DNA from: Acholeplasmataceae bacterium UBA5769
GTDB lineage: Bacteria; Bacillota_I; Bacilli_A; Acholeplasmatales; Acholeplasmataceae
Length of the DNA: 64,000 nucleotides
Reading direction: 5' to 3'
NCBI GenBank assembly: GCA_002418725.1
Contig: DIER01000043.1
Span: 1 to 64,000, forward strand
Part shown: positions 1 to 8,499 of the stretch, in pieces
How the letters are laid out: each line of letters opens with the position of its first letter
Position numbering within the stretch: position 1 is the first letter of the stretch
Position numbers and translations under genes: made by a program
The notes under the pieces: model-generated
The model's database searches: none
The model's input: only the letters and a program-made list of their open reading frames with translations
What the model was told of the DNA's origin: nothing

Positions 1-80
1 GAGGGATTTGAACCCTCGCGCCGGTTTCCCAGCCTGCGCCCTTAGCAGAGGCGTCTCTTGAGCCACTTGAGTATTGCTCC
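1..80 (-). tRNA. tRNA-Ser(GCU), 3' end cut by window edge
   Basis: On the minus strand the sequence begins GGAGCAATACTCAAGTGGC, a serine-type acceptor and D arm, followed by an anticodon arm CGCCT/GGGCG enclosing loop CTGCTAA (anticodon GCU, reading AGC/AGU), a long variable arm and the T arm with GGTTCAAATCC. The long variable arm marks a class II tRNA. The 3' acceptor strand and CCA end lie outside the window. Confidence 0.9.
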
Positions 81-227
81 AGCCAAAGTATTTTTGCGTT
101 TGAACGCCTTTATAGAATAGCGTATTTTTCTTACTTTGTCAACCATTTAATGCAATTAAGGAGTTGCAATCGAATGGATATAATCATCGTTTCATCCTTA
201 TGATGATGATACCGTTAGCAAAAGGAA

Positions 228-251
228 AACCCTCATCCAAAGATAAGGGTT
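228..251 (-). terminator. Intrinsic terminator after tex
   Basis: A ten-pair stem with one mismatch and loop CAAA, followed on the minus strand by a T-rich run. It sits just past the tex stop codon. The remaining spacer between it and the tRNA (81-227) shows no gene. Confidence 0.75.
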
Positions 252-257
252 CAAGTT

Positions 258-2435
258 TTATTTTCCTATTGTTTCTTTTAACATCGTTAAACCGACTTTT
301 CCTTTAACTAAGTCAATGTTTAGTACATAAACTTTAACAATATCTCCGACATTTAAGACATCTTTAGGATGCTTAATATAGGATTTACTGATCTTAGAAA
401 TATGAAGTAATCCATCTTCTTTTAATCCGATATCAATGAATGCCCCAAAGTCTACAACGTTTCTCACGGTGCCTTCTAATTCCATACCAATGGAAAGATC
501 ATCTAGTTTTAAAATATCATTTCTTAGAAGAGGTTGTGCATACTGATCTCTAGGATCTCTTAAGGGTGCTAAGAATGCATCTAAAATATCATCTAGTGTA
601 TACTTATCCACATTCATTTCTTCCTGTAACTTTTTACGATCGATGGATGCTACTGCATCTTTCACGATATCTTTACCAAACATCGCTCCTGTGATGTTAT
701 AGCGCTTCATAATGGCTTTTGCAATCCCATAGGACTCTGGATGCACCGCAGTCATATCAAGTGCTTCATCACCATCTGGGATACGCAAGAAACCAATGGA
801 TTGCTCGTAAGTTTTACCACCTAATTTAGGTACTTTAAGCAAATCTTCTCTACGTATAAACTTACCGGTTTTATCTCTAAATTTAACAATGTTTTCAGCC
901 GTTGATTTGTTCAAACCTGATACATACATTAAAAGTGCTTTGGACGCTGTATTGACGTTAACGCCTACCTGGTTAACCGCTTGAGTCACCACGAAATTTA
1001 ATTGATCGTTTAATTTCTTTGGTGTCACATCATGTTGATACTGACCTACACCAATCGATTTAGGATCAATCTTTACAAGCTCTGAAAGTGGATCTTGTAG
1101 TCTTCTTGCGATGGATGCAGCTGATCTTTCTTCCACTGAGAAATCAGGGAACTCTTCTCTTGCAAGTTCTGATGCTGAATAAACAGAAGCCCCTGCTTCA
1201 TTGACAATCACATATTGGACTTTCATACCAGTCGTCTTAATGAGTTCTGCAACAAAACTTTCGGTTTCTCTGGATGCGGTGCCATTACCTATGGCGATAA
1301 TTTCAACTTTATATTTTTTAATGAGCAACAAAAGTTTGCGCTGTGATTCTAATACTTGTTCATCTGTGATTCTTCCACCAAGGGTTTTTTCATGTGGATA
1401 GATGACACCTTTTTCTAATACAGTTCCTTGTTCATTAACAACCGATAGTTTACACCCTGTTCTAAAAGCTGGGTCAACACCTAAAACGACTTTACCCTTC
1501 ATCGGTGGTTGTAAAAGTAATTTTTGTAGGTTTACCGAGAAGATTTCAATCGCTTGTTCTTCACCTTTTTCAGTAAGTTCTGCTCTAACTTCACGTTCGA
1601 GTGAGGGGTAGATCAAACGCTTTAATGCATCTTCAATCGCTTCTTTAATGAAGATTGCTGAAGGTGATTGTTCTCTTCGAATCACTTTTCTTTCTAAGAA
1701 GGAAGTCATTCTTTCTTTGTCTGTTTCAATTTTTACAGTTAAGACTTTTTCATTTTCGGCACGGTTAATCGCTAAAATACGATGTGGACGAATTTTAGAA
1801 ACGGGTTCTTGATATTCATAATACATTTCATAAGTTTTCTTCTCATCTACAGCGTTCTTCTTCACAGAAGTCATCACGATACCGTGGCTCACCATTTCTT
1901 GACGAAGTGCTTTACGATAGTTTGCGTCATCTGAAATCATTTCAGCAATGATGTACTTCGCACCTTCGATGGCATCTGCTTCTGTTGGAACATCTTCTTT
2001 AACATATTTTTTCGCTTCTTTATAGACATCATCGTTTGTAAATAACATCATAAAGTTCGCCAGTGGTTCAAGACCTTTGGCAACCGCTTCGGTAGCTTTG
2101 GTCTTTTTCTTTTCTTTAAAGGGTCGATATAAGTCTTCAACTTCAACCAATTTTTGAGCTTTTAAAATGTCGTTTCTCAAATCTTCTGTCAGCATGCCTT
2201 TTTCATCAATAAGACGGATGACATCTTCTTTACGCTTTAACAGATTGTTTTGGTATTCCCATGTTTTAAAGATTTCATTGATCTGTTCTTCGTCAAGACC
2301 ACCCGTAGCTTCTTTACGATAGCGCGCGATAAAAGGAATCGTGTTGCCCTCTTCTAGAAGACCTAAGACCGTGGTGATACTTTTCATTGGAATACTTAAT
2401 GTTTTTTGAATGTCTAATAAAATCTGTTCGTTCAT
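258..2435 (-). CDS. tex: Tex-family RNA-binding protein (transcription accessory protein)
   Basis: 725 residues, the normal length for Tex. Domains seen in order: helical Tex N-terminal region, a YqgF/RuvX-like RNase H fold (about residues 318-440, motif VLGVDPAFRTG), tandem helix-hairpin-helix segments (about 495-560), and a C-terminal S1 RNA-binding domain (about 645-720, GTVRNVVDFGAFIDIG). Tex proteins bind nucleic acid and affect transcription and RNA turnover; the exact role here is not shown by the sequence. The start is supported by AAGGGG a few bases upstream. It lies downstream of a hairpin at 2457-2475, so it may be transcribed separately from the preceding gene. Confidence 0.93.
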   Translation of the reverse strand: MNEQILLDIQKTLSIPMKSITTVLGLLEEGNTIPFIARYRKEATGGLDEEQINEIFKTWEYQNNLLKRKEDVIRLIDEKGMLTEDLRNDILKAQKLVEVEDLYRPFKEKKKTKATEAVAKGLEPLANFMMLFTNDDVYKEAKKYVKEDVPTEADAIEGAKYIIAEMISDDANYRKALRQEMVSHGIVMTSVKKNAVDEKKTYEMYYEYQEPVSKIRPHRILAINRAENEKVLTVKIETDKERMTSFLERKVIRREQSPSAIFIKEAIEDALKRLIYPSLEREVRAELTEKGEEQAIEIFSVNLQKLLLQPPMKGKVVLGVDPAFRTGCKLSVVNEQGTVLEKGVIYPHEKTLGGRITDEQVLESQRKLLLLIKKYKVEIIAIGNGTASRETESFVAELIKTTGMKVQYVIVNEAGASVYSASELAREEFPDFSVEERSAASIARRLQDPLSELVKIDPKSIGVGQYQHDVTPKKLNDQLNFVVTQAVNQVGVNVNTASKALLMYVSGLNKSTAENIVKFRDKTGKFIRREDLLKVPKLGGKTYEQSIGFLRIPDGDEALDMTAVHPESYGIAKAIMKRYNITGAMFGKDIVKDAVASIDRKKLQEEMNVDKYTLDDILDAFLAPLRDPRDQYAQPLLRNDILKLDDLSIGMELEGTVRNVVDFGAFIDIGLKEDGLLHISKISKSYIKHPKDVLNVGDIVKVYVLNIDLVKGKVGLTMLKETIGK

Positions 2436-2456
2436 TTTTTTACCCCTTTATAGCAC

Positions 2457-2475
2457 AAAAGGGCTGAGCCCTTTT
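2457..2475 (-). terminator. Hairpin between membrane protein gene and tex
   Basis: Perfect nine-pair inverted repeat AAAAGGGCT/AGCCCTTTT with a one-base centre. On the minus strand it ends in only four T residues before further sequence, so termination is probably partial. On the plus strand the T run is longer, but no plus-strand gene precedes it. Confidence 0.5.
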
Positions 2476-2482
2476 TTGTTTT

Positions 2483-3127
2483 TTAGATTTTGCTTAGTTC
2501 TCTAATGATATCTACTGCGCGTAGTTCAATGCTAAACTCTTGTAATTCAACATCAAAGGTTACGAGTAGATTGGTGCGGTTAAGATCTAAGTTTAAATGT
2601 GCAAACGCTGCACCACCTAAGTTCGCTGCTTCTTTATCCAAATCGATAATAAAGAATGCTTTACCTTCTAAATCGGCGTCTTTAATGGCGTTTACAACAT
2701 CATCGTTTAACGCAGAACTACTGTAGAAGAAAATATAGATTTCGGTGTTTGAATTGATTAAGGAAAACAACTCTGCATAAGACTCTTGACCTGCGAAATA
2801 CGTGAAGTCTCCATAAACACCTGAGTTATCATCATATCCGGTTAAGTAACTCAAATCGCTTGCTGTGATGCTAATGTAATCATCGAACACCCCAGGTTCT
2901 TCATCTTTATTCATAAAATACTCAATGGTAAAGATAATCGCAACGGTAATGAGTGCAAGTGCAATGATAGACATCCCAAGACGGAAAAACATGATTTCAT
3001 TCTTTGATGCTACCTTTTTTACAGGTGCTTTTGCAGGCTCTACTTTACCCTTGGGTTGAGTATTACTTTTTTGAACTTTCGTTTGATTCTTTTTATTGGC
3101 TTCTTTTACTGGTTGAACTCTTGCCAT
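2483..3127 (-). CDS. Membrane-anchored protein with thioredoxin-like tail (unrecognised)
   Basis: 214 residues. A very basic, low-complexity cytoplasmic N-terminus (about 1-45, rich in K, P, Q and N) is followed by one transmembrane segment (about 47-70) and an external domain of about 140 residues. The segment IYIFFYSSSA resembles the strand and active-site turn of thioredoxin folds, but SSSA stands where a CxxC would be, so no redox activity is predicted. No cysteine is seen in the protein. The start is set by GAGGATG upstream. The gene stands between acpS and tex. Function unknown; the thioredoxin resemblance is inference. Confidence 0.8.
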   Translation of the reverse strand: MARVQPVKEANKKNQTKVQKSNTQPKGKVEPAKAPVKKVASKNEIMFFRLGMSIIALALITVAIIFTIEYFMNKDEEPGVFDDYISITASDLSYLTGYDDNSGVYGDFTYFAGQESYAELFSLINSNTEIYIFFYSSSALNDDVVNAIKDADLEGKAFFIIDLDKEAANLGGAAFAHLNLDLNRTNLLVTFDVELQEFSIELRAVDIIRELSKI

Positions 3128-3196
3128 AATGTCACATCCTCTTCATTTGAATTATACCGAATAAGGCTATAAAAAACAACTTTGTCGAATATTATG

Positions 3197-3553
3197 TTAA
3201 ACTTTCTCAATCATCACATAAGCAACCGCGAAATGGTCGGTATGCGTAATAGATATATGGATGATTTCGTCATCCTTAAAGTAGTCTGTTTGGACATAGG
3301 GTTGACCATGATCGTGATTTAAAATCGAGAAATCACGATAGTATGCTGTCCCACTGCCTTTAGATATGGCTTTAAAGAGCGCTTCTTTTGCTGCAAATCT
3401 ACCACCGATAAACGATAGCTTTGTATTCTCAGCTGCAATATTTAAATACATTTTCTTTTCTTCAGGAGAAAGAATGCGATCGATAAATCGTTCGCTCATG
3501 AGTTCTTTTAGACGATCTAGTTCGACTAAATCAATACCGATACCGACAATCAT
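3197..3553 (-). CDS. acpS: Holo-[acyl-carrier-protein] synthase
   Basis: 118 residues, standard AcpS length. It moves the 4'-phosphopantetheine arm of CoA onto apo-ACP, activating it for fatty acid synthesis in the cytoplasm. The N-terminal GIGIDLVELDRL carries the Mg-binding Asp of the family, and RFAAKEALFKA carries the second conserved acidic/lysine motif. Its ATG overlaps the whiA stop (ATGA), preceded by a strong AAGGAGG site, so it is co-transcribed and probably translationally coupled with whiA. Its presence fits an organism that makes its own fatty acids, as acholeplasmas do. Confidence 0.95.
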   Translation of the reverse strand: MIVGIGIDLVELDRLKELMSERFIDRILSPEEKKMYLNIAAENTKLSFIGGRFAAKEALFKAISKGSGTAYYRDFSILNHDHGQPYVQTDYFKDDEIIHISITHTDHFAVAYVMIEKV

Positions 3554-4485
3554 GAGAGTCCCTCCTTGATTTCTTGCGCCAACATTTTCAGCTTCACCAA
3601 TCGGTGGTTTAATCCCGATTTACTGATCTGTTCTTGATAGGTTTCTTCATAGTATTCAACAAGTTCTTTTAAACTTGCTTCAGGATACATTTTTCTAAGT
3701 TCAATCGTTTGCTTTAGTTTGGCATCAATCTGTGTTTTTGGCAGATAGTTTTCAATCAATTCAATATCTCTTAACTGCTCGTTCGCTGCCACAATCGCCT
3801 TTTTTTCATTCGCGATTTCCATGTTCATCACACGGTTAATGGAGTTATTAAAATCCCTTTTAATACGAATGTCTTCAAATTGGAAAACAGAATTTTGTGC
3901 ACCAACAACCTGTAAGAAATCACTGATGCCCTCAGCATCTTTGAGATAACAGATAAAGCCCTGTCTACGTTTCGTGATTTTCGCATTTAAATCAAAGGCA
4001 TTCATCACACTTTGTAAAAAGACTGCTTGTTTGGGATCATGGGTAAATATTTCTAAATGATATTCTGCGGTCTTAGGATGGTTTACAGAACCACCCGATA
4101 AAAACGCAGCCCTGAGAAATGCTTTTTTAGCATCAGGTGTTGCAGTCGTGAGTTCTTGGTTCTCAATAGGATTTTCTAAGAGTCCATGCTCGTTCACGAT
4201 ATCTTCAACACGTGTGTGTATACGAATGATAATGGCATTCCGTTGGTTTAATTTATTAATCTTTTGGGTAATCAAACTTGTTTCAGCTTGATAGAGTGTT
4301 CTAACTAACTGCAAAAACCGTTTTGCAACGGTTGGATTATTGGTTTTAAAGTCAAGCATTTTTTGTCTGCTTGCAATATGAAATTCTCCATTGAGATTGA
4401 TGAATGCAGAAAACTCTGCAAGTTGTTCATCTAACTCAATCGGAACCGTCACCAGTTCCTCTTTAACGGTTTTCGCAAAACTCAT
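3550..4485 (-). CDS. whiA: WhiA-family DNA-binding protein
   Basis: 311 residues, matching WhiA/YvcL: an N-terminal LAGLIDADG-like fold (about 1-215, including FLRAAFLSGGSVNHP) and a C-terminal helix-turn-helix region (about 235-305). WhiA is conserved in Gram-positives including non-sporulating mollicutes; in Bacillus it affects division and metabolism, in Streptomyces sporulation. The start codon follows the trxB stop with no gap (TAAATG), so the two are translated from one message. It sits in the same block as hprK, lgt, ppaX and trxB, as in Bacillus, though the usual yvcJ and yvcK genes between trxB and whiA are missing here. Confidence 0.93.
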   Translation of the reverse strand: MSFAKTVKEELVTVPIELDEQLAEFSAFINLNGEFHIASRQKMLDFKTNNPTVAKRFLQLVRTLYQAETSLITQKINKLNQRNAIIIRIHTRVEDIVNEHGLLENPIENQELTTATPDAKKAFLRAAFLSGGSVNHPKTAEYHLEIFTHDPKQAVFLQSVMNAFDLNAKITKRRQGFICYLKDAEGISDFLQVVGAQNSVFQFEDIRIKRDFNNSINRVMNMEIANEKKAIVAANEQLRDIELIENYLPKTQIDAKLKQTIELRKMYPEASLKELVEYYEETYQEQISKSGLNHRLVKLKMLAQEIKEGLS

Positions 4486-5403
4486 TTATGCTTTCCAAGA
4501 CTCAATGTATTTGAGTGCATTTTGTGCAGCAATTGCACCATCTGCTGCTGCGGTAATCACTTGACGAATTTGTTTAACGATGACATCACCTGCAGCATAA
4601 ATGCCTGGGATTGCTGTCTCCATTTTTTCATTAGCTTCGATATATCCCCATTGGTTGGTGATACCTAAATCTTTAATAAAGGTGGTCACTGGAATTAAGC
4701 CTACGTATTCAAAGACTCCTTCTGCAGAGATGGTTTCACTTTCACCTTTATTGTTTTTAATGGTCACACCGGTTAACGTGTTATTTTCCATTTCAAACTT
4801 AGTCACAACAGAACCAAATCTAAAATCGACATTGGGCATACTTGTTAAAATATCTTGAGCTTTAGGGTCTGCGGTTAAGAAATCCAGGTTTTGCACGACA
4901 GTGACATGTGTCGCGAGTGTTGCAAGATACGCTGCTTCTTCAACAGCGGAGTTACCGCCACCGATAACCACTAACTTTCTTTCTTTATAGAGTGGACCAT
5001 CACAGATGGCACACCAGCTAATCCCATTCATGGCTAAGGCATCTTCATTTTCAACACCTAAACGTCTGGGGACGTTACCTGTAGCAACAATCACGGTTTT
5101 TGTTTCATAGGTTCCATTAGGTGTGATCACTTTTTTCACGTTACCTTCGACTTTGACTTCGGTAACTTCATCATAAATCACTTCAATGCCTAATTCATAA
5201 GCATGGTCAATCATCATCGTTGCAAGTTCATAACCTGCAACCTTTTTGGTTCCAGTATAATTCTCAATTTCATTATATTTGGATAATTGTCCACCTGGAG
5301 TATCTCTTTCAAACATAGCAACCTTTAAGTTTGCACGCTTTGCATAGATGCCTGCTGTGATGCCTGCAGGGCCTGTTCCAATAATTAATACATCATATAA
5401 CAT
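4486..5403 (-). CDS. trxB: Thioredoxin reductase
   Basis: 305 residues, the usual low-molecular-weight TrxB length. FAD motif GTGPAGITAGIYA near residue 9, redox-active CAIC (in SWCAICDGP) near residue 135, NADPH motif VIGGGNSAVEEA near 152, and the C-terminal FAD contact GIYAAGDV. It uses NADPH to reduce thioredoxin. A good ribosome site (AAGGAGAGATATGT) precedes the ATG. Downstream whiA starts at the stop codon; ppaX lies 12 bases upstream. Confidence 0.96.
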   Translation of the reverse strand: MLYDVLIIGTGPAGITAGIYAKRANLKVAMFERDTPGGQLSKYNEIENYTGTKKVAGYELATMMIDHAYELGIEVIYDEVTEVKVEGNVKKVITPNGTYETKTVIVATGNVPRRLGVENEDALAMNGISWCAICDGPLYKERKLVVIGGGNSAVEEAAYLATLATHVTVVQNLDFLTADPKAQDILTSMPNVDFRFGSVVTKFEMENNTLTGVTIKNNKGESETISAEGVFEYVGLIPVTTFIKDLGITNQWGYIEANEKMETAIPGIYAAGDVIVKQIRQVITAAADGAIAAQNALKYIESWKA

Positions 5404-5415
5404 ACATATCTCTCC

Positions 5416-6051
5416 TTAAATTAAATCCTTTATATTGTCTAATTCATCGATCACATAATCAGGTTGATAGGATAACATCTCTTTTAGGCGATGACTATAT
5501 GTCACTGCACACGTCTGAATCCCTGCTTTTTTTGCTGCGATGATATCATTCTCGTGGTCACCTACATAAATGGTGCTTGATTTTTTTGCACCGAGTAAAG
5601 TCAGTGCTTTTTCGATGGGTTCTGGTGATGGTTTATGTTCATTAACATCTTCATAACCAATGATCCCATCAAGGTGTTCATATAATCCGGTAATCTCTAA
5701 ATGGTGGGTCGCTACTTTTCTCATTTTTGAAGTGACTATCCCAACTTTAATATTCTTTTTCTTTAAGAAAGCTAAAACATCTTTCGCACCGGGATAAGCG
5801 AGTAAACCTTGTTCAATCATATCGTTTGAATAGGTCCGGTAAAACTGAACAATTTCATCTACTTTTTCTTCTTGGGATGTATAATATCCAAATGTTGTAA
5901 AAAGTGTTTGTCCTAACATATTCGTATAATCATCTTCGCTGAGTTTTAACTCAGGAAAGTATTTTTCAAACGTAATTTTAAACGTATTGATGATGATTTC
6001 TGTTGTCTGAATTAATGTCCCATCAAGATCAAATAAAACACACTTAATCAT
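5416..6051 (-). CDS. ppaX: HAD-family phosphatase, PpaX-like
   Basis: 211 residues with HAD motif I DLDGTLIQT (residues 7-15), motif II VTSK near 105, and motif III/IV YVGDHENDIIAAKKAG near 165. The position directly after hprK-lgt matches B. subtilis ppaX, whose product hydrolyses the pyrophosphate released when HprK dephosphorylates P-Ser-HPr. Context supports that job, but the HAD fold alone does not fix the substrate. The start overlaps the lgt 3' end by eight bases and its ribosome site is weak, suggesting coupling to lgt translation. Confidence 0.85.
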   Translation of the reverse strand: MIKCVLFDLDGTLIQTTEIIINTFKITFEKYFPELKLSEDDYTNMLGQTLFTTFGYYTSQEEKVDEIVQFYRTYSNDMIEQGLLAYPGAKDVLAFLKKKNIKVGIVTSKMRKVATHHLEITGLYEHLDGIIGYEDVNEHKPSPEPIEKALTLLGAKKSSTIYVGDHENDIIAAKKAGIQTCAVTYSHRLKEMLSYQPDYVIDELDNIKDLI

Positions 6052-6988
6052 GCTGTTCTACCAACATATCGACGTAATACTTTTGATCTTTAATGACATA
6101 TTTTTTAACCAAGATCAACGCGAAACCACCAAGCATAAACAGTGTCAGCGATAGTAAAATATTGGTGGGTAAACCAAACATACGTAAAGCATCTCCTGGG
6201 TCACCGCCTGTGCGTAAAGGCTCGATGATGGCACCTCTACCAAGACCATACCAAATCAAGTATAAACCCATGACATCGCCAACTTTGAACCAGCGCTTTC
6301 TTCTCGCGATAAGAAGGAAGACAAGTCCAATGAAGTTCCATATACCTTCATAAAGGAAGGTGGGGTGATGAACAATACCTCCTATGGTCATTTGTTCTTT
6401 AATAAAATTGGGTAAAAGATTTAATACCCATGCAGATTCAATGGCTGGACCATAGGCTTCCGCATTCATAAAGTTTCCCCAACGACCAATGATTTGACCG
6501 ATGAGAAATCCAATCGCTAAAATATCTGCAAGAACCCAAAATTCAAGTTTTTTTCTCTTCGTAAAAAAGATGACAAAGATAAATGCAGTAATCACAGCAC
6601 CGTGGATGGATAGCCCCCCATTCGTGATATTGATCACATCGATAAATGAACGATAATCGGGGTTTGGGTCAAAAATGACATAATACAAACGAGAACCTAC
6701 AATGGATAGGGGTACCGCATATAAAAGTCCATCAAATAAAATATCTGGATTCCATCCAACACGTTTGAATTCTTCATATGCAAAGAATGCTGCAATACTT
6801 AATCCGGTTAAGATAAACACAGCATACCACTGCACTTCTGCAAATCCCAAATCAAGTGCTGTTCTGCTATAAGGATAACCATCTTGTGTGAGCGTTGCTA
6901 GCGCGAGGACTGTCATAAACACAAGTCCTCCAATGGTATAGTTTCTGGCATCGCTACTTTTCTTAAAAAAATCAATAATCTTCGTCAT
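6044..6988 (-). CDS. lgt: Prolipoprotein diacylglyceryl transferase
   Basis: Membrane enzyme that attaches diacylglycerol to the lipobox cysteine of exported prolipoproteins. About seven hydrophobic segments, with family motifs GRWGNFMNAEAYG and HPTFLYEG. An upstream in-frame start would add ten residues, but the AGAAAGG site best fits the ATG at 6988 (MTKIIDFF), giving 314 residues. It overlaps the hprK stop. Substrates in this window include the binding lipoprotein at 61.8 kb, the lipoprotein at 63.2 kb and probably YidC. The reading frame continues into a C-terminal extension of about 30 residues that is not part of the core enzyme. Confidence 0.94.
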   Translation of the reverse strand: MTKIIDFFKKSSDARNYTIGGLVFMTVLALATLTQDGYPYSRTALDLGFAEVQWYAVFILTGLSIAAFFAYEEFKRVGWNPDILFDGLLYAVPLSIVGSRLYYVIFDPNPDYRSFIDVINITNGGLSIHGAVITAFIFVIFFTKRKKLEFWVLADILAIGFLIGQIIGRWGNFMNAEAYGPAIESAWVLNLLPNFIKEQMTIGGIVHHPTFLYEGIWNFIGLVFLLIARRKRWFKVGDVMGLYLIWYGLGRGAIIEPLRTGGDPGDALRMFGLPTNILLSLTLFMLGGFALILVKKYVIKDQKYYVDMLVEQHD

Positions 6989-7919
6989 CGTCATCATCCT
7001 TTCTCTTTCCTGCTGCACGAAGTGATACGGCTTGAGTCAATTCATATGCTGCATTATATCCTAAATATTTAAGTTTTTGATTCATGGCTGCAGATTCAAC
7101 AAGTGTCGCTACATTTCGCCCTGGTAAAATAGGAATCGTTATTTTAGCAATCTCCGTGTTAAAGATTTTAATCGTTTCTGTATCAATACCTAAACGATCA
7201 TATTGCTTACCTTTTTTCCAATGTTCAAGTTCAACGACGAGCCTAATCTTTTTGTTCTCACGATAAGCACCCGCACCAAACATTTGAACGACATCCACAA
7301 TCCCGATACCGCGAACTTCAATGTATTTTTCAAGCACTTTCGGTGCTGAACCTATCAGTACCCCTGGTGCTGCTTCAAAGATGTCTACACGGTCATCACT
7401 GATGAGAATATGACCTCTTTTGATGAGTTCGAGCGCCGTCTCACTTTTCCCAATGCCTGATTTCCCTGTAATGAGTGTGCCTAATCCATGAATATCAAGG
7501 AGAACACCGTGCATGGATGTTCTAGGTGCAAGTTTACTATGCAAGTATTGATAGAGCATGCCAGATAAAGGTGTTGTTCTAGACTGGCTTCTTAAAATGG
7601 CTACTTGGTATTTATTCCCTAACTCAATGAAGAAATCTTCAATATCTACGTTTACAGAGAAGATTACACCTGGAGGTCTTTTCATAAACATGTCTTCAAC
7701 GCGTGTTTGTCGAATGTCATACGGCAGTTTATCTAAAAAATGCGCTTCTTTAGAGCCAATTAAGATGATTCTTTCAGCATCAAAGAAGTCAAGGAAACCT
7801 GCAAGTTCAACGCCAGGTCTTGAAAGCATTTCAGACTTAACTTCACGGTTCATACACTCTATGTCATTCAGTAACTCGAGTGAAAGTGTACGCGTTAAAT
7901 GCTTAATTTTTAGTGTCAT
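6972..7919 (-). CDS. hprK: HPr kinase/phosphorylase
   Basis: 315 residues, full length. Walker A GKSGIGKS at 152-159, the HprK signature around 200 (IEVRGIGIVDV) and an acidic C-terminal tail (DDDDDEDY). The enzyme phosphorylates HPr on Ser-46 with ATP and reverses this by phosphorolysis, linking glycolytic state to sugar uptake and catabolite control. A strong GGAGG site precedes the ATG. Together with the near-consensus cre site upstream of the sugar importer at 57.9 kb it suggests that classic HPr-Ser-P/CcpA control may operate here, although no ccpA gene is in this window. Confidence 0.96.
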   Translation of the reverse strand: MTLKIKHLTRTLSLELLNDIECMNREVKSEMLSRPGVELAGFLDFFDAERIILIGSKEAHFLDKLPYDIRQTRVEDMFMKRPPGVIFSVNVDIEDFFIELGNKYQVAILRSQSRTTPLSGMLYQYLHSKLAPRTSMHGVLLDIHGLGTLITGKSGIGKSETALELIKRGHILISDDRVDIFEAAPGVLIGSAPKVLEKYIEVRGIGIVDVVQMFGAGAYRENKKIRLVVELEHWKKGKQYDRLGIDTETIKIFNTEIAKITIPILPGRNVATLVESAAMNQKLKYLGYNAAYELTQAVSLRAAGKRKDDDDDEDY

Positions 7920-8455
7920 TTTTTTCCTCCCATGAATACGATTTTTTCATTGTATAAAAAACGTCTTAAATAAATAGATATGATGAGTCTTAATAAAGAA
8001 AAGGCAAAGGCAAAAACGATAAGGGATTCAACACTGACAAAATGAAATCCTTCGGTAAGCATCAAGTCAATGCCATATAGGATAATGATTTGAACCATCA
8101 CAGACATCAAACCCATACTGAAGATCATGACTCTTGCAACATACTTAAACAGTAAGATTTTGACAAAGTTTTCTAAGAGCGTCAACAACATGACAGCAAT
8201 GATAAACCCTGTAAGTGTCATGGTCACAATCGGCATATCGATCCCGATAGCGAGTCCCAAAACGACTGCGAAAATGAGTAAGTTTATCCCAAGTGAAAGA
8301 AGGATATGTATCACATAGTTTTTATGCAACATAAATCCCAGTGCTACACTTAAATGTTTACTTGTCTTCTTTTGTTTTTTAAGTTCTTCTAAAATAGCTT
8401 TAAGCTCTTCTTCAGAAAGTTTGTTTGGATCTTTGTCTGGTTTTTGATCGTTCAC
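7916..8455 (-). CDS. Four-helix membrane protein in the yvlD position
   Basis: 179 residues: a charged helical N-terminus (about 1-35) and four hydrophobic segments (about 48-72, 75-100, 105-130, 138-160). It ends at the hprK start (four-base overlap), so the two are co-transcribed. In Bacillus the gene directly before hprK is yvlD, a four-helix phage-holin-4-family membrane protein, with uvrA further upstream; here uvrA is also the next gene. This makes a divergent YvlD equivalent plausible, but I cannot show homology by eye. Function unknown. Confidence 0.75.
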   Translation of the reverse strand: MNDQKPDKDPNKLSEEELKAILEELKKQKKTSKHLSVALGFMLHKNYVIHILLSLGINLLIFAVVLGLAIGIDMPIVTMTLTGFIIAVMLLTLLENFVKILLFKYVARVMIFSMGLMSVMVQIIILYGIDLMLTEGFHFVSVESLIVFAFAFSLLRLIISIYLRRFLYNEKIVFMGGKK

Positions 8456-8499
8456 GTGTCGTCCCCCAACATCATATTATATCAAATTAGTTTATTTTT

